64,000 bases of DNA from Rhodococcus triatomae (GTDB lineage Bacteria > Actinomycetota > Actinomycetes > Mycobacteriales > Mycobacteriaceae). The notes beneath the pieces are model-generated. The model saw only the letters and a program-made list of their open reading frames with translations. It was not told the origin of the DNA and did no database searches. Made by a program: the position numbers and the translations under genes. Below are positions 43,651 through 55,032 of this stretch, piece by piece; within the stretch, counting starts at the first letter, position 1, and every line of letters begins with the position of its first letter. The stretch lies in the NCBI RefSeq assembly GCF_014217785.1, contig NZ_CP048814.1, positions 2,046,001-2,110,000 of the forward strand, in the 5' to 3' direction.

Positions 43651-45009
43651 ATGGGGATCGTTCAGCGCTTCGAGCGCAAGCTCCAGGGCGCCGTCGGTGA
43701 CGCCTTCGCGCGCGTGTTCGGCGGGGGTGTCGTCCCTCAGGAAGTCGAGGCAGCGCTCCAGCAGGAGGCGTCGGACCAGGTCCGCGAACTCGACGGCGGT
43801 CATCTGCTCGCGGCCAACAGTTACGTCATCACGATCAACAACTCCGATCACGACGCCCTCGCGGCCGACCGGGAACTCACGGTCAAGGCATTCGCCCGCC
43901 ACCTCGAGGACTACATCCGTGATCAGGGATGGCAGACGTACGGCCCGGTGCAGGTCTCGCTGGAGCCGTCGCCGTCTCTGCACACCGGGCAGTTCCGGAC
44001 CCGCGGCGCGGTCGACCCCGACGCGGGACGTCCGCCCCGGCCCCCGGCTCCCGCCCGGCCGCAACCCCCACAACCCCCCGCCGCCCCGGCGAACCCCCCA
44101 TTCCCCTCTCAACAAGGACCGTCGAACCCAGGAGCTGGCCCCATGACGCAGAACTCAGGCTACGACCCCAGCCGCGAACCCGCGGGCGACCGCACGCCGG
44201 ACCCGCAGTACGCGCGCAACGGTCACGCCCACGCGGGTCAGGATCAGGGGTACGCCGCACCGGGCGGCTACCAGAACGGCTACGACCGCGGCGCGGCCGA
44301 CTACCGCGGCGGCTACGACCAGCGTGGCGGCGGCGCCTACCCGCCCGGCCAGGATCAGGGCGGCTACTACGACCAGGCCGGGTACGGAAACCAGCCCGCC
44401 GGGTACGAGCAGGGTGGCAACTACGACCAGGGCTACCAGCAGGGCTACGACCAGCCCCAGCAGCCCGGCTACGACTACCCGGACCAAGGTGGCTACCAGC
44501 AGCCGCAGGGCTACGACCAGGGGTACGAGCAGCAGCCCGCCGGGCAGCCTCGGTACGCCGAGGCCGGGTACCAGCAGGGCTACGACCAGGGCGGCTACCA
44601 GCAGGCCTACCCGCAGCAGGGGTACGCCGGCGGTTATGACCAGGGTGGCTACCAGCAGGGGTACGACCAGCAGCCCGGCTACGACCAGGGCGGGTACGAC
44701 CAGGGTTACGCCACCGGTCACGCGTTCACCGCGACCCTGCAGCTCGAGGACGGCAGCGGCCGCCACTTCCAGCTGCGTGAGGGAAGCAACATCATCGGCC
44801 GCGGCCAGGACGCCCAGTTCCGGCTTCCGGACACCGGCGTCTCGCGTCGTCACATCGACATCCGCTGGGACGGTCAGGTGGCGATGCTCTCGGACCTCGG
44901 CTCCACCAACGGGACGACGGTCAACGGCGCACCGGTCCAGGACTGGCAGCTCGCGGACGGCGACATCATCCGCGCCGGCCACTCGGAGATCCTCGTCCGC
45001 ATCGTCTGA
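43651..45009 (+). CDS. fhaA: FHA-domain protein FhaA
   Basis: A 452-residue protein. Residues 1-115 are the DUF3662 N-terminal domain (MGIVQRFERKLQGAVGDAFA, PQEVEAALQQEA). Residues about 120-355 are low complexity, Pro-rich then Gly/Tyr/Gln/Asp repeats of the GYDQGGYQQ type (DNA 44260-44715). The last 90 residues are an FHA domain with the phosphothreonine-binding residues in GRGQDAQFRL, SRRHIDI and LGSTNGT. In mycobacteria FhaA binds phosphorylated MviN and regulates late peptidoglycan precursor export. ATG 43651 follows GAGAGGAGGG. It begins the conserved kinase/cell-wall operon. Confidence 0.95.
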   Translation: MGIVQRFERKLQGAVGDAFARVFGGGVVPQEVEAALQQEASDQVRELDGGHLLAANSYVITINNSDHDALAADRELTVKAFARHLEDYIRDQGWQTYGPVQVSLEPSPSLHTGQFRTRGAVDPDAGRPPRPPAPARPQPPQPPAAPANPPFPSQQGPSNPGAGPMTQNSGYDPSREPAGDRTPDPQYARNGHAHAGQDQGYAAPGGYQNGYDRGAADYRGGYDQRGGGAYPPGQDQGGYYDQAGYGNQPAGYEQGGNYDQGYQQGYDQPQQPGYDYPDQGGYQQPQGYDQGYEQQPAGQPRYAEAGYQQGYDQGGYQQAYPQQGYAGGYDQGGYQQGYDQQPGYDQGGYDQGYATGHAFTATLQLEDGSGRHFQLREGSNIIGRGQDAQFRLPDTGVSRRHIDIRWDGQVAMLSDLGSTNGTTVNGAPVQDWQLADGDIIRAGHSEILVRIV

Positions 45010-45233
45010 TCGGTCACATTCCCGGCACCTTTCCGTAGCAAATCGCGACCGCCCCCGATCTCCTCTACGGTCCGACGTGACACCGCGCACGACCTGCATC
45101 GTTCGCCGTGTCGCTCTCGGTCCGTATCCTGATCGCTGGGGCGGGTTGCCCCTATGATGCTGCCAGCACGATGCTGGCGGTACGACGGTCGGCCGACGAC
45201 CGTCGACCGGCAACGACAAGGAGGTGGACGTCC

Positions 45234-45707
45234 GTGCAGGGGTTGATACTGCAACTCACCCGCGCAGGCTTCCTGCTCCTGCTGTGGCTGTTCGTGTGGA
45301 CGGTGCTCCGCACGCTGCGCAGCGACATCTACGCCGGCTCCGGCCTGCGCGTTCCGCCGCGCTACTCACGCAGCGCCGCGGTGGGAGCCGTCCTGCCCTC
45401 GCTCGGCCGCGCCAAGACCGCCAAGAACCTGGTGGTCACGCAGGGCGCACTGGCCGGCACCCGCATACCGCTCAGCACCCAGCCGGTTCTCATCGGCCGG
45501 GCCGACGACTCCACGCTGGTGCTCACCGACGACTACGCCTCCACCCGGCACGCTCGCATCTCCCCACGCGGCAGCGACTGGTACGTGGAGGACCTCGGCT
45601 CCACCAACGGCACCTACCTGGACCGCGCCAAGGTCACCACCGCCGTCCGGGTGCCGCTCGGTACGCCGGTACGAGTCGGTAAGACGGTAATCGAGCTGCG
45701 CCCGTGA
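45234..45707 (+). CDS. fhaB: FHA-domain membrane protein FhaB (FipA)
   Basis: A 157-residue protein with one N-terminal membrane helix ([20 protein letters not shown]) and a C-terminal FHA domain ([34 protein letters not shown]). Size matches mycobacterial FhaB (155). It interacts with FtsZ and FtsQ and is phosphorylated by PknA, linking the kinases to division. Start GTG 45234 has a perfect AAGGAGG 9 bases upstream. Its stop overlaps pstP (GTGA). Confidence 0.93.
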   Translation: MQGLILQLTRAGFLLLLWLFVWTVLRTLRSDIYAGSGLRVPPRYSRSAAVGAVLPSLGRAKTAKNLVVTQGALAGTRIPLSTQPVLIGRADDSTLVLTDDYASTRHARISPRGSDWYVEDLGSTNGTYLDRAKVTTAVRVPLGTPVRVGKTVIELRP

Positions 45708-47170
45708 CCCTCGTCCTCCGCTACGCGGCGCGCAGCGACCGCGGCCTGGTTCGTTCCAACAACGAGGACTCGGTGTACGCCGGCGCCCGCCTCCTCGCCC
45801 TCGCCGACGGGATGGGCGGCCATGCCGCGGGCGAGGTCGCCTCGCAGCTGATGATCGCGGCGCTCGCCCACCTGGACGACGACGAGCCCGGCGAGGATCT
45901 GCTCGGCAAGCTCGAGCGGGCCACCCGCGCCGGCAACGACAGCATCGCCGAGCACGTCGAGGAAGATCCCGAACTGGACGGGATGGGCACCACGCTCACC
46001 GCGATCCTGTTCGCCGGCACCAAGCTCGGCCTGGTCCACATCGGCGACTCCCGGGCCTACCTGCTCCGCGACGACGCCCTCACCCAGATCACCCGGGACG
46101 ACACGTTCGTCCAGTCCCTCGTCGACGAGGGGCGGATCACCGCCGAGCAGGCGCACACCCACCCGCAGCGTTCGCTCATCATGCGGGCGCTCACCGGCAA
46201 CGAGATCGAGCCCACCCTCACCATGCGCGAGGCGCGGGCCGGGGACCGCTACCTGCTCTGCTCGGACGGGCTCTCCGACGTCGTCAGCGACGAGACCATC
46301 GAGAACACGATGCGCGAGGGCTCCGAGGACGAGTGCGCGGACCGGCTCATCGAACTCGCGCTGCGCAGTGGCGGCCCGGACAACGTCACCGTCGTCGTCG
46401 CCGACGTCATCGACCTGGACTACGGGCAGAGCCACCCGATCGTCGCGGGCGCCGCCTCCACGGACGAGGAGGAAGACACTCCCCCGCCCAACACCGCCGC
46501 CGGGCGGGCCGCCGCGATGCGGCCCCCGCGCGCCACCCCCAAGCGGGTCATTCCGCAGGCCGAGGAGGCACCGCCCACCAAGAAGCGCCGCCGGCTGTGG
46601 TGGGTGCTGCTCGCCCTCGGCCTCATCGCGGTGCTCGCCGTCGGCGCGGTGGTCGGCCGCACCGTGATCCGGGGCAGCTACTACGTCGGCGCCGACCAAG
46701 ATCGCGTCACCGTCCTGCAGGGCGTCCAGGGCTCGGTGCTCGGCTATCCACTGCAGGAACCCGACCTGGTGGGCTGCGTCTCCGATTCCGGCTCGTTGAC
46801 CCTGGTCTCCCCCGACCAGCTGCCGTCCGGGTGCACCGTCCTCATGGTGGACGACCTGCAGCCGTCCGCACGCGCCCAGGTCCGGGCCGGGCTCCCCTCC
46901 GGCAACCTCGACGACGCCCGGGAACAGATGTCCCGCCTGGCCGACAACGACCTGCTGCCGGTGTGCGAGCCCGAACCCGAACCGACGGCAGAGCCCACCC
47001 CGGCCCCCGAGCCGGCACCCGCGCCCGAGGCGCCGCCCGCCGAGCCACCAGCCGAACCGGCACCCGGCGAGGCCGCACCGGGCGAGGCACCCGCCGAGGA
47101 GCAGACGCAACCGGCGCCGACCACGACACCGACCCAGGTTCCGGGTCAGAACTGCAGGACGGCCGGCTGA
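45704..47170 (+). CDS. pstP: Serine/threonine protein phosphatase PstP
   Basis: A 488-residue PPM-family phosphatase. Metal-binding residues include D22 ([12 protein letters not shown]) and D35-G36 ([14 protein letters not shown]), with LLCSDGLSD and [12 protein letters not shown] completing the site. A membrane helix near residues 300-320 ([20 protein letters not shown]) is followed by an exported domain and a Pro/Ala/Glu-rich tail. It removes phosphates placed by PknA and PknB. Start GTG 45704 overlaps fhaB by 4 bases and its stop overlaps the rodA ATG (TGATG). M. tuberculosis PstP is 514 residues. Confidence 0.95.
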   Translation: MTLVLRYAARSDRGLVRSNNEDSVYAGARLLALADGMGGHAAGEVASQLMIAALAHLDDDEPGEDLLGKLERATRAGNDSIAEHVEEDPELDGMGTTLTAILFAGTKLGLVHIGDSRAYLLRDDALTQITRDDTFVQSLVDEGRITAEQAHTHPQRSLIMRALTGNEIEPTLTMREARAGDRYLLCSDGLSDVVSDETIENTMREGSEDECADRLIELALRSGGPDNVTVVVADVIDLDYGQSHPIVAGAASTDEEEDTPPPNTAAGRAAAMRPPRATPKRVIPQAEEAPPTKKRRRLWWVLLALGLIAVLAVGAVVGRTVIRGSYYVGADQDRVTVLQGVQGSVLGYPLQEPDLVGCVSDSGSLTLVSPDQLPSGCTVLMVDDLQPSARAQVRAGLPSGNLDDAREQMSRLADNDLLPVCEPEPEPTAEPTPAPEPAPAPEAPPAEPPAEPAPGEAAPGEAPAEEQTQPAPTTTPTQVPGQNCRTAG

Positions 47171-48627
47171 TGTCCGTCTCTCCCTCCGCGCCGGGCGCGC
47201 AGCAGTTCCCCAGCCCGCCGGGCGGGTTCGCTCCCGCGCCGATACCGTCCACGCGACGCAACACCGAGCTCCTCCTGCTCGGGTTCGCCGTCGTGGTCAC
47301 CACCCTGTCCCTGCTGCTGGTCGAGGCCAGCCAGGAACAGTCGATCACCTGGGATCTGGCGAAGTACGCACTCGCCTACACCGGCCTGTTCCTCCTCGCG
47401 CACCTCGCCGTGCGCCGGTTCGCGCCGTTCGCAGACCCGCTGATCCTGCCGATCGTGGCGCTGCTCAACGGGCTCGGCCTGGTCCTGATCCATCGCCTCG
47501 ACCTCGCGGACGAGCAGTCCGCCCTCGCGTTCGGGCTGCCCGTCCCGTCCCCGGACGCCACCCAGCAGGTGTTGTGGACGACCCTCGCGATCGGCGGCTT
47601 CGTCGCGATCCTGGTGCTGCTGCAGGACTACCGCCTGCTCGCCCGCTACAGCTACACGCTCGGCCTGGCCGGTCTCGTGTTCCTCGCCATCCCCGCCCTG
47701 CTGCCGTCGGCGTACTCCGAGGTCAACGGCGCCAAGATCTGGATCCGCCTGCCCGGCTTCAGCATCCAGCCCGGCGAGTTCGCGAAGATCCTGCTCATCA
47801 TCTTCTTCGCCTCGGTGCTGGTGCAGAAGCGCGACCTGTTCACCATCGCAGGCAAGCACGTCCTCGGCATGGACCTGCCCCGTGCCCGCGACCTCGGCCC
47901 GATCCTCGCCGCCTGGATCGTGTCGGTGGGCGTGCTCGTGTTCGAGAAGGATCTGGGCACGTCGCTGCTGCTGTTCGGGACCGTGCTGGTGATGATCTAC
48001 ATCGCCACCGAACGCGTCGGCTGGCTCGTCATCGGCGGTGGTCTGCTCGCCGTCGGCTTCTTCTTCGCCTACCAGATGTTCGGCCACGTCCGGGTGCGCG
48101 TGCACACCTGGATCGACCCGTTCGGCGACTACAACAACACCGGCTACCAGATCTCGCAGTCGCTGTTCGGCCTCGCCACCGGCGGTCTCGCCGGCACCGG
48201 GTTGGGCAGTGGACGGCCGTCGCAGGTGCCGTTCGCCAAGACCGACTTCATCACCGCGACCATCGGCGAGGAACTCGGCCTCATCGGCCTGGCCGCGATC
48301 CTCATGCTGTTCCTCATCCTGATCGTCCGCGGCATGCGCACGGCGCTCGCGGTGCGTGACAGCTTCGGCAAACTGCTCGCCGCCGGCCTGTCGTTCACCA
48401 TCGCGATCCAGATCTTCGTCGTCGTCGGCGGGGTCACGAAACTGATCCCGCTCACCGGCCTGACCACGCCGTTCATGTCGTACGGCGGATCGTCGCTGCT
48501 CGCGAACTACCTGCTCGTCGCGATCCTCATCAAGATCTCCGACGCCGCCCGGCGCCCGGCCACACCCAAACGCAAGGCGCCGGCACCGATCTCCGACGCA
48601 CCGACCGAGATGGTGCAGCGCCCATGA
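47170..48627 (+). CDS. rodA: Peptidoglycan glycosyltransferase RodA (FtsW/RodA/SpoVE family)
   Basis: A 485-residue SEDS protein with about ten membrane segments. The family signatures are [19 protein letters not shown] in the middle, [15 protein letters not shown], and the C-terminal [24 protein letters not shown] proteins polymerise lipid II and work with a class B penicillin-binding protein, here the adjacent pbpA. The start overlaps the pstP stop. It is required for cell elongation. Confidence 0.95.
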   Translation: MSVSPSAPGAQQFPSPPGGFAPAPIPSTRRNTELLLLGFAVVVTTLSLLLVEASQEQSITWDLAKYALAYTGLFLLAHLAVRRFAPFADPLILPIVALLNGLGLVLIHRLDLADEQSALAFGLPVPSPDATQQVLWTTLAIGGFVAILVLLQDYRLLARYSYTLGLAGLVFLAIPALLPSAYSEVNGAKIWIRLPGFSIQPGEFAKILLIIFFASVLVQKRDLFTIAGKHVLGMDLPRARDLGPILAAWIVSVGVLVFEKDLGTSLLLFGTVLVMIYIATERVGWLVIGGGLLAVGFFFAYQMFGHVRVRVHTWIDPFGDYNNTGYQISQSLFGLATGGLAGTGLGSGRPSQVPFAKTDFITATIGEELGLIGLAAILMLFLILIVRGMRTALAVRDSFGKLLAAGLSFTIAIQIFVVVGGVTKLIPLTGLTTPFMSYGGSSLLANYLLVAILIKISDAARRPATPKRKAPAPISDAPTEMVQRP

Positions 48628-50111
48628 ACACACCACTCCGCCGGGTCTCGATGGCCGTGATGCTCCTGGTCGTCGCCCTGCTCGCCAACGCGACCTACGT
48701 CCAGGTCATCAAGGCCGACAGCCTGCGCGCCGATCCGCGCAACTCCCGGGTGCTGCTCGACGAGTACTCGCGTCAGCGTGGCCAGATCTCCGCCGCCGGA
48801 CAGGTGCTGGCCGCCTCGGTCGCCACCGAGGACCGCTACAAGTACCTGCGCACCTACCCGGAGAATCCGGCGGCGCCGTCGAGCCCGTACGCGTACGCCC
48901 CGGTCACCGGCTTCTATTCGATGCAGTACGGCAGCACCGGCCTCGAACGTGCCGAGGACACCATCCTCAACGGCTCGGACAACCGGCTGTTCGGCCGCCG
49001 CTTCTCCGACCTGTTCTCCGGCCGCGACCCCCGCGGTGGCAATGTCATCACCACGCTCGACCCGACGATGCAGCAGGTCGCCTACGACCAGCTGACCTCC
49101 CGGGGATACTCCGGCTCGGTGGTGGCCATCGAGCCCAGCACCGGCCGCATCCTCACCATGGTGAGCACGCCCAGCTACGACCCCAACGCGCTGTCCGGCC
49201 ACGACGGCAGCTTCACCACCCAGGCGTGGGAAGACCTCAACGCCGACCCGGACAACCCGCTGCTCAACCGCGCCGTCTCCCAGACCTACCCGCCGGGCTC
49301 GACGTTCAAGGTCGTCACCACCGCGGCGGCGCTGGCCGCGGGCACCACCCCGGACGACCAGTTCACCGCGTCCCCGCAGATCACGCTGCCGAACACGTCG
49401 ACGACGCTGGAGAACTACAACGGCTCCGCCTGCGGTGACGGCCCGACGGCCTCGCTGCGGGAGGCGTTCGCCCGTTCCTGCAACACCGCGTTCGTGGAGA
49501 TGGGCGTGGGCACGGGCGCGGACGCGCTGAAGGACCAGTCGCAGGCACTCGGTGTCGGTAGTGAGTTCGGCGGCGTGCCGTTCCCGGTCGCCGACAGCAC
49601 CGTCGGCTCCATCCCGGACGACGCCGCACTGGGCCAGAGCAGCATCGGCCAGCGCGACGTGGCGCTCACCCCGCTGCAGAACGCGATGATCGCGGCGACC
49701 GTCGCCAACGGCGGGGTCCGGATGCAGCCGCAGCTGGTGTCGGAGTTGCAGGCACCTGACCTGTCCACGCTGGACACCGCGCAGCCGGTGTCCGAAGGCC
49801 AGTCGCTCACCCCGGAGGTTGCCGCGACACTGACCGACCTGATGATCGGTTCCGAGAACCAGACCGGCGGTGAGGGCCAGATCCCGGGCGTGCAGATCGC
49901 CTCCAAGACGGGTACGGCCGAGCACGGCGCCGACCCGCGCAACACACCGCCGCACGCGTGGTACATCGGTTTCGCGCCCGCCCAGAACCCGACCGTGGCC
50001 ATCGCCGTCATCGTCGAGGACGGTGGCGACCGCGCGCTCGCCGCCACCGGAGGCTCGGTCGCGGCGCCGATCGGCCGCGCCGTCATCGCAGCCGGATTGC
50101 AAGGGGGCTGA
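48624..50111 (+). CDS. pbpA: Penicillin-binding protein A (class B transpeptidase)
   Basis: A 495-residue transpeptidase with an N-terminal membrane helix ([20 protein letters not shown]). Active-site motifs are S226-T-F-K229, S285-C-N and K428-T-G, spaced like mycobacterial PbpA (491 residues). It crosslinks peptidoglycan made by RodA and is a PknB substrate in mycobacteria. The ATG overlaps the rodA stop (ATGA). Confidence 0.96.
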   Translation: MNTPLRRVSMAVMLLVVALLANATYVQVIKADSLRADPRNSRVLLDEYSRQRGQISAAGQVLAASVATEDRYKYLRTYPENPAAPSSPYAYAPVTGFYSMQYGSTGLERAEDTILNGSDNRLFGRRFSDLFSGRDPRGGNVITTLDPTMQQVAYDQLTSRGYSGSVVAIEPSTGRILTMVSTPSYDPNALSGHDGSFTTQAWEDLNADPDNPLLNRAVSQTYPPGSTFKVVTTAAALAAGTTPDDQFTASPQITLPNTSTTLENYNGSACGDGPTASLREAFARSCNTAFVEMGVGTGADALKDQSQALGVGSEFGGVPFPVADSTVGSIPDDAALGQSSIGQRDVALTPLQNAMIAATVANGGVRMQPQLVSELQAPDLSTLDTAQPVSEGQSLTPEVAATLTDLMIGSENQTGGEGQIPGVQIASKTGTAEHGADPRNTPPHAWYIGFAPAQNPTVAIAVIVEDGGDRALAATGGSVAAPIGRAVIAAGLQGG

Positions 50112-50113
50112 TC

Positions 50114-51467
50114 ATGGCACTGAACAACGGAGCACTCATCGCCGATCGGTACCGCCTGATCCGGCTCATCGCGACCGGCGGCATGGGCCAGGTGTGGGAG
50201 GCCGACGACAACCGGCTGGGCCGGCGGGTCGCGGTGAAGGTCCTCAAGTCCGAGTTCTCCTCGGACCCGGAGTTCCTCGAACGCTTCCGGATGGAGGCCC
50301 GTACCACCGCCAAGCTCAACCACCCGGGCATCGCCGGGGTCTACGACTACGGCGAGACCCGGGATTCGGCGGGCGACTCCACCGCCTACCTGGTGATGGA
50401 ACTGGTCAACGGCGAGCCACTCAACGCCGTCCTCGCCCGCGTCGGCCGCCTGGCCGTGCCCTACACGCTGGACATGCTCGAACAGACCGGGCGCGCGTTG
50501 CAGGTCGCGCACGATGCGGGTGTGGTGCACCGGGACGTCAAGCCCGGCAACATCCTCGTCACGCCGACCGGGCAGGTGAAGATCACCGACTTCGGCATCG
50601 CGAAGGCGCTGGAGAACTCGCCGGTGACCCGCACCGGAATGGTGATGGGCACCGCCCAGTACATCGCCCCGGAACAGGCCCTGGGCCAGGACGCGACGGC
50701 CGCCAGCGACGTGTACTCGCTCGGGATCGTCGGGTACGAGGCGCTGTCCGGCCGCCGCCCGTTCGTCGGCGACGGCGCTCTGACCGTGGCGATGAAGCAC
50801 GTCCGGGAAGCCCCCGCACCGCTGCCGGACGACCTGCCCCCCACACATCCGGGAACTGGTCGACATCACCATCGCGAAGGATCCGGCCGCCCGCTACGCG
50901 GACGGCGGCGAGTTCGCCGATGCGGTCTCCGCGGTGCGCGCAGGACGCCGTCCCCCGATGCCCGGATCGACCAGCGGGGCCACCGCACGCGTGCTGCCCC
51001 CGCCGCCGATGACCGGCCAGACCCAGGTGCTCCCGCCCTCACAGGCGGCGTACACGGGCCCGGACACCGGCCTTCCGCTCGAGGACGACCCCGACGACCG
51101 GCGCGGCCTCACCAGCGGCCAGAAGGCCGTCGCGTGGGCGGCCGCCGGTCTGCTGGTGCTGGCCACGCTCATCGCCGGCGGGCTGATCCTGCTCGACTCC
51201 GGCGGCTCCCAGGAACCGACCCGTCGACCGGTGACCACCTCGCTGCCCACGCTCACCACGGCGCCGCCGACGACCACGTTCGTCCCGGAACCGACGACGC
51301 AACTGCCGCCGCCACCTCCGGTCACCACGACGCCGCCTCCGGTCACCACCACGACCGAGCCGACGACCACGACGACCGAGCCGACGACGACCACCACCGA
51401 ACCGACGACGACCACCACCACCACGTCGGAGGAGTCACCTACCACGACCGAGCAAGGACTGCCATGA
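50114..51467 (+). pseudogene. pknA: Serine/threonine kinase PknA, frameshifted in the kinase domain
   Basis: ATG 50114 opens a normal PknA kinase: glycine loop [39 protein letters not shown] and [11 protein letters not shown]. After residue about 241 (LPDDLPP), at the C-run 50837-50842, the frame changes: continuation to [20 protein letters not shown] and the rest of PknA needs a one-base shift. In the shifted frame come subdomain XI, a membrane helix ([20 protein letters not shown]) and a Thr/Pro-rich exported tail ending at TGA 51465-51467. With the shift repaired the protein would have 450 residues, like mycobacterial PknA (431). Unrepaired, the 5' part stays open into pknB. A sequencing error is possible, since PknA is usually essential. 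Confidence 0.85.
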
Positions 51468-53377
51468 CGACACCGCGAAACCTCTCCTCCCGGTACGAAC
51501 TGGGCGAGATACTCGGCTTCGGTGGCATGTCCGAAGTGCACCTGGCACGTGACGTGCGGTTGAGCCGCGACGTGGCGATCAAGGTGTTGCGCGCCGATCT
51601 CGCCCGGGACCCCACGTTCTACCTGCGGTTCCGTCGCGAGGCGCAGAACGCGGCGGCACTGAACCATCCGGCGATCGTCGCCGTCTACGACACCGGCGAG
51701 GCCGAGACCGACGCCGGGCCGCTGCCGTACATCGTCATGGAGTACGTGGACGGTGACACCCTGCGGGACATCGTCCGCGGCTCCGGCCCGATGGCTCCGC
51801 GCCGCGCGATGGAGGTCATCTCCGACGTGTGTGCGGCGTTGGACTTCTCGCACCGCAACGGCATCGTGCACCGGGACGTGAAGCCGGCCAACGTGATGAT
51901 CAATCGCGCCGGGGCCGTGAAGGTCATGGACTTCGGTATCGCTCGCGCGATCTCCGACGCGTCCAGCCCGATGACACAGACCGCCGCGGTGATCGGCACC
52001 GCCCAGTACCTGTCGCCGGAACAGGCGCGCGGCGAGCAGGTCGACGCCCGCTCCGACGTGTACTCGCTCGGCTGCGTGCTGTTCGAGATCCTCACCGGCG
52101 AGCCCCCGTTCAAGGGTGATTCCCCGGTCGCGGTCGCCTACCAGCACGTGCGTGAGGATCCGCAGACGCCGTCGGAGATCAACCCCGACATCCCGCGCGA
52201 GCTGGATTCGGTGATCCTCAAGGCGATGAGCAAGAACCCCGCCAACCGGTACCAGTCCGCGGCCGACATGCGCAGCGACCTGGTTCGGGTGCTGAGCGGG
52301 CAGCGTCCCAGCGCTCCGATGGTGATGAACGACGAGGACCGCACCACGATCCTCGGCGCCGTCGGCGGAGGAGGAGGCCGGGGCCCGGTTCCGCCACCCC
52401 CGGACACCACCGACCGTCGCCGGGAGCCCGCGGAGAGCGAGAAGAAGCGCAGCCCACTCAAGATCGCGTTGCTGGCGCTGGCGGCGCTGCTCGTCGTCGC
52501 GGTGGTCGGCGGCTTCCTGTGGGCCCTCGGCCCCGGGTCACCCACGCAGGTCGCCGTCCCCGACGTCACCGGCCAGAGCGCTGACGAGGCGGAGACGACG
52601 CTGCAGAACGCGGGCTTCCGGGTGGAACGCCAGAACAAGCCGGACCGCAACGTCGCCGAGGGCAACGTCATCAACACCCGACCCGTGGCCGGCGTCCGGA
52701 TCGACGAACGCAGCACGGTCACCATCGAGGTGTCCAGCGGGCCGGAGCAGGTCAGCGTGCCCCGTCTCACCGGCCTCACCCAGCAGGAGGCGCAGCAGGC
52801 GCTGGCCGCCGTCGGCCTCCGGGTGGACGGTCAGATCGCGCGGGCGCCGTCCGACCCGGACGACCTCGACAAGGTCATCGCCCAGGAACCGGCGACGGGC
52901 GCCGATGCCTCGGTCGACTCGGCAGTGACGCTCACCCTCGGCAGCGGTCCCGAGGAGGTGCGAGTGCCGGATGTGACCGGACAGCGCGAGCAGGTGGCGC
53001 GGTCCAACCTCGAGGCAGCCGGGTTCGACGTGCAGGTGGTTCAGGTCGACTCCGGACTGGACCGGGGCCTGGTGGTCTCGACCAGTCCCGCGGGCGGCTC
53101 CAACGCGCCCCGGGGCGAGGTCCTCGAGATGCGGGTGTCGAACGGCAGCAACGTCACGATGCCGGACCTGACCGGGCTCACGGTGTCGCAGGCACTGTCC
53201 GCGCTGCGCCAGTCCGGCTGGTCCGGGTCGTCGGCCCAGCTCACCCAGACGCAGGAGGCCACGCTGGATCCGGACCGGGTCGGCAGGGTGCTCACGCAGC
53301 AGCAGCCGGCCGGCTCGGAGATCTCCCGAGACGCGGTCGTCTCGGTGGGTGTCGGCGCACTGGGCATCCCGCGCTGA
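51464..53377 (+). CDS. pknB: Serine/threonine kinase PknB with four PASTA domains
   Basis: A 637-residue receptor kinase. The kinase domain (residues about 11-275) has [13 protein letters not shown], catalytic lysine K40, [19 protein letters not shown] and [11 protein letters not shown]. The activation loop contains the paired threonines of [10 protein letters not shown]. One membrane helix ([19 protein letters not shown]) near residue 345 leads to four PASTA repeats ([51 protein letters not shown]) that sense muropeptides or lipid II. ATG 51464 overlaps the PknA stop (ATGA). M. tuberculosis PknB has 626 residues. It controls cell-wall synthesis and division. Confidence 0.96.
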   Translation: MTTPRNLSSRYELGEILGFGGMSEVHLARDVRLSRDVAIKVLRADLARDPTFYLRFRREAQNAAALNHPAIVAVYDTGEAETDAGPLPYIVMEYVDGDTLRDIVRGSGPMAPRRAMEVISDVCAALDFSHRNGIVHRDVKPANVMINRAGAVKVMDFGIARAISDASSPMTQTAAVIGTAQYLSPEQARGEQVDARSDVYSLGCVLFEILTGEPPFKGDSPVAVAYQHVREDPQTPSEINPDIPRELDSVILKAMSKNPANRYQSAADMRSDLVRVLSGQRPSAPMVMNDEDRTTILGAVGGGGGRGPVPPPPDTTDRRREPAESEKKRSPLKIALLALAALLVVAVVGGFLWALGPGSPTQVAVPDVTGQSADEAETTLQNAGFRVERQNKPDRNVAEGNVINTRPVAGVRIDERSTVTIEVSSGPEQVSVPRLTGLTQQEAQQALAAVGLRVDGQIARAPSDPDDLDKVIAQEPATGADASVDSAVTLTLGSGPEEVRVPDVTGQREQVARSNLEAAGFDVQVVQVDSGLDRGLVVSTSPAGGSNAPRGEVLEMRVSNGSNVTMPDLTGLTVSQALSALRQSGWSGSSAQLTQTQEATLDPDRVGRVLTQQQPAGSEISRDAVVSVGVGALGIPR

Positions 53378-53443
53378 CGGTACGGCGGGAGCTACGGCCG
53401 GGGTTCGACGGCGGGGTCCGCGGCGCCGAGGTGATGGTGCCCG

Positions 53444-54097
53444 TCAGGCGCCGAGCGCCGTGGCGACCTCGTGCTCGAGGGTGGCGACCAATCCCTCGTC
53501 CGGCGCCTCGCCGGCCACGGCCAGCCAGTTCGCCAGCATCCGGTGCCCACCCTGGGTGAGCACCGACTCCGGATGGAACTGCACCCCGTGAATGGGGAGC
53601 TCGCGGTGACGCATCGCCATGACGATGCCGCTGTCGGTGCGCCCGGTGACCTCGAGCTCCTCCGGAATGGTCTCGGGGAGCACGGTCAGAGAGTGATAGC
53701 GGGTCGCGGTGAAAGGGTCCGGCAGCCCGGCGAGCACGCCCTCACCCGCGTGGTGGACGGAGCTGGTCTTGCCGTGCAGCAGCTCGGGCGCCCGGTCCAC
53801 CGTCGCGCCGAAGGCCGCGCCGATCGCCTGGTGACCGAGACAGACACCGAGCAGCGGGGTGCCGGACTCCGCACTCGCCGTGACCAGGTCCATCGTCGCA
53901 CCGGCCCGCTGCGGAGTACCCGGGCCCGGGCTGAGCAGGATGCCGTCGAACTCCTTCGCGGCCCGCGTGATCGCGTCCGGGCCGGTGAGGTTCTCGTCGT
54001 CGTTGCGCCACACGACGGCCCGCGTTCCGAGCTGGCCCAGGTACTGGACCAGGTTGAACACGAAGCTGTCGTAGTTGTCGACGACGAGGATCCTCAT
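53444..54097 (-). CDS. trpG: Glutamine amidotransferase of anthranilate/aminodeoxychorismate synthase
   Basis: A 217-residue class I glutamine amidotransferase. The nucleophile is the Cys in LLGVCLGHQAIG, with His and Glu in VQFHPESVLT; ILLSPGPGTP is the oxyanion region. In this genomic position (downstream of pknB, opposite strand) the mycobacterial orthologue is annotated trpG/pabA and supplies ammonia to anthranilate or aminodeoxychorismate synthase. ATG 54097 opens the first strand (MRILVVDNYDSFVFN); 8 extra upstream codons are not conserved. It follows the DUF881 gene on the same strand. Confidence 0.92.
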   Translation of the reverse strand: MRILVVDNYDSFVFNLVQYLGQLGTRAVVWRNDDENLTGPDAITRAAKEFDGILLSPGPGTPQRAGATMDLVTASAESGTPLLGVCLGHQAIGAAFGATVDRAPELLHGKTSSVHHAGEGVLAGLPDPFTATRYHSLTVLPETIPEELEVTGRTDSGIVMAMRHRELPIHGVQFHPESVLTQGGHRMLANWLAVAGEAPDEGLVATLEHEVATALGA

Positions 54098-54117
54098 GTG
54101 ACCAGGGTAGATGCAGC

Positions 54118-54834
54118 TCAATCGCCGGTGTATGCGGGGATGGTCAGCTCGTCCGACGCGCTCTGCGTGTAACCCAGACCGAAGCGGGTGGCGTACTGCC
54201 GGAACACCCGGATACCCGGCTCGGCGTCGAGGGCTGCCTCGAGCCGGGCCGGGTCACCGATCGCGCTGACCACGTACGGCGGGCTGTAGGTGCGGCCGTG
54301 GAGAAGCAGGGTGTTGCCGATGCACCGTGGCGCGGAAGTGGCGACGAGGCGCTGGTCCTGCATGCTCATCGCCTCGGCGCCACCCGCCCACAGCGCGTTG
54401 AGCACACTCTGCACGTCCTGCTGGTGCACGACCAGATCGTTGGGCGAGGCGTCGGTGGGATACCGGCCGTCGGCTCCGCGGGGAGCGTCGGTCATGGTGA
54501 CAGTGACCCCGGGGCCGGTGAGAGCCGTCCGGCCCGCGTCCACGGCCAGGGCGTCGATGTCGTCGAGGACGGCCGCCAACTCGTCGTCCGAGGTCGCGGC
54601 GCTCTGTTGCAGGGAGTCCACCTGCGCGGCGAGCTGGTCCCGCACCTCGCCCACCTCGTCCGCCTTGGCCTGCGCGTTGCGCACCAGGTCGGAGACGCGA
54701 GTGGAGTCACGGGCCCGGATCTCGTCGCCCGCGGACACCTCGCGCGTGGTGGCGATGAGCAACCCGGCCACCACACAGACGACGAGAACGAGGATTCGCC
54801 ATCCGGTGCTGCCGCTCACCGGCGCTCCGCTCAC
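54118..54834 (-). CDS. DUF881-family membrane protein (Rv0012-like)
   Basis: A 238-residue protein with one N-terminal membrane helix (WRILVLVVCVVAGLLIATT), a coiled-coil stretch (residues about 45-95: VRNAQAKADEVGEVRDQLAA) and the DUF881 exported domain (ALTGPGVTVTMTDAP, NDLVVHQQDVQSVLNALWAG). The family is common in actinobacteria and Firmicutes; its role is unknown, though genomic position links it to division. Translation begins at GTG 54834, 20 bases upstream of trpG's partner region on the same strand. It matches Rv0012 by size and place. Confidence 0.88.
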   Translation of the reverse strand: MSGAPVSGSTGWRILVLVVCVVAGLLIATTREVSAGDEIRARDSTRVSDLVRNAQAKADEVGEVRDQLAAQVDSLQQSAATSDDELAAVLDDIDALAVDAGRTALTGPGVTVTMTDAPRGADGRYPTDASPNDLVVHQQDVQSVLNALWAGGAEAMSMQDQRLVATSAPRCIGNTLLLHGRTYSPPYVVSAIGDPARLEAALDAEPGIRVFRQYATRFGLGYTQSASDELTIPAYTGD

Positions 54835-55032
54835 CCGTTCCCCCAGCTCTTCGATCTTCCCGCTCGCGATGGTCCAGCTTCCGGCAAACCGGTCACACGT
54901 ACCGGCCGCCCGACGGCTCTACGTTAGCGTGTACCTACACGGATTCGAGTCGGGAACGGCCCCGATGCAGGACGGGCCACCGCCCGTCGCGCAGAATCCC
55001 GATGCCCGCCAGCACGCACGAACGAGGACATC

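Noticed and set aside
44155..45219. Minus-strand 354-codon Val/Leu-rich frame
   Set aside because: Antisense of the Gly/Tyr/Gln repeats of fhaA.
49958..53377. Single 1139-codon gene spanning pknA and pknB
   Set aside because: Created by the pknA frameshift; about 200 codons in the middle are a wrong-frame reading of the PknA C-terminus, and pknB has its own overlapping ATG.
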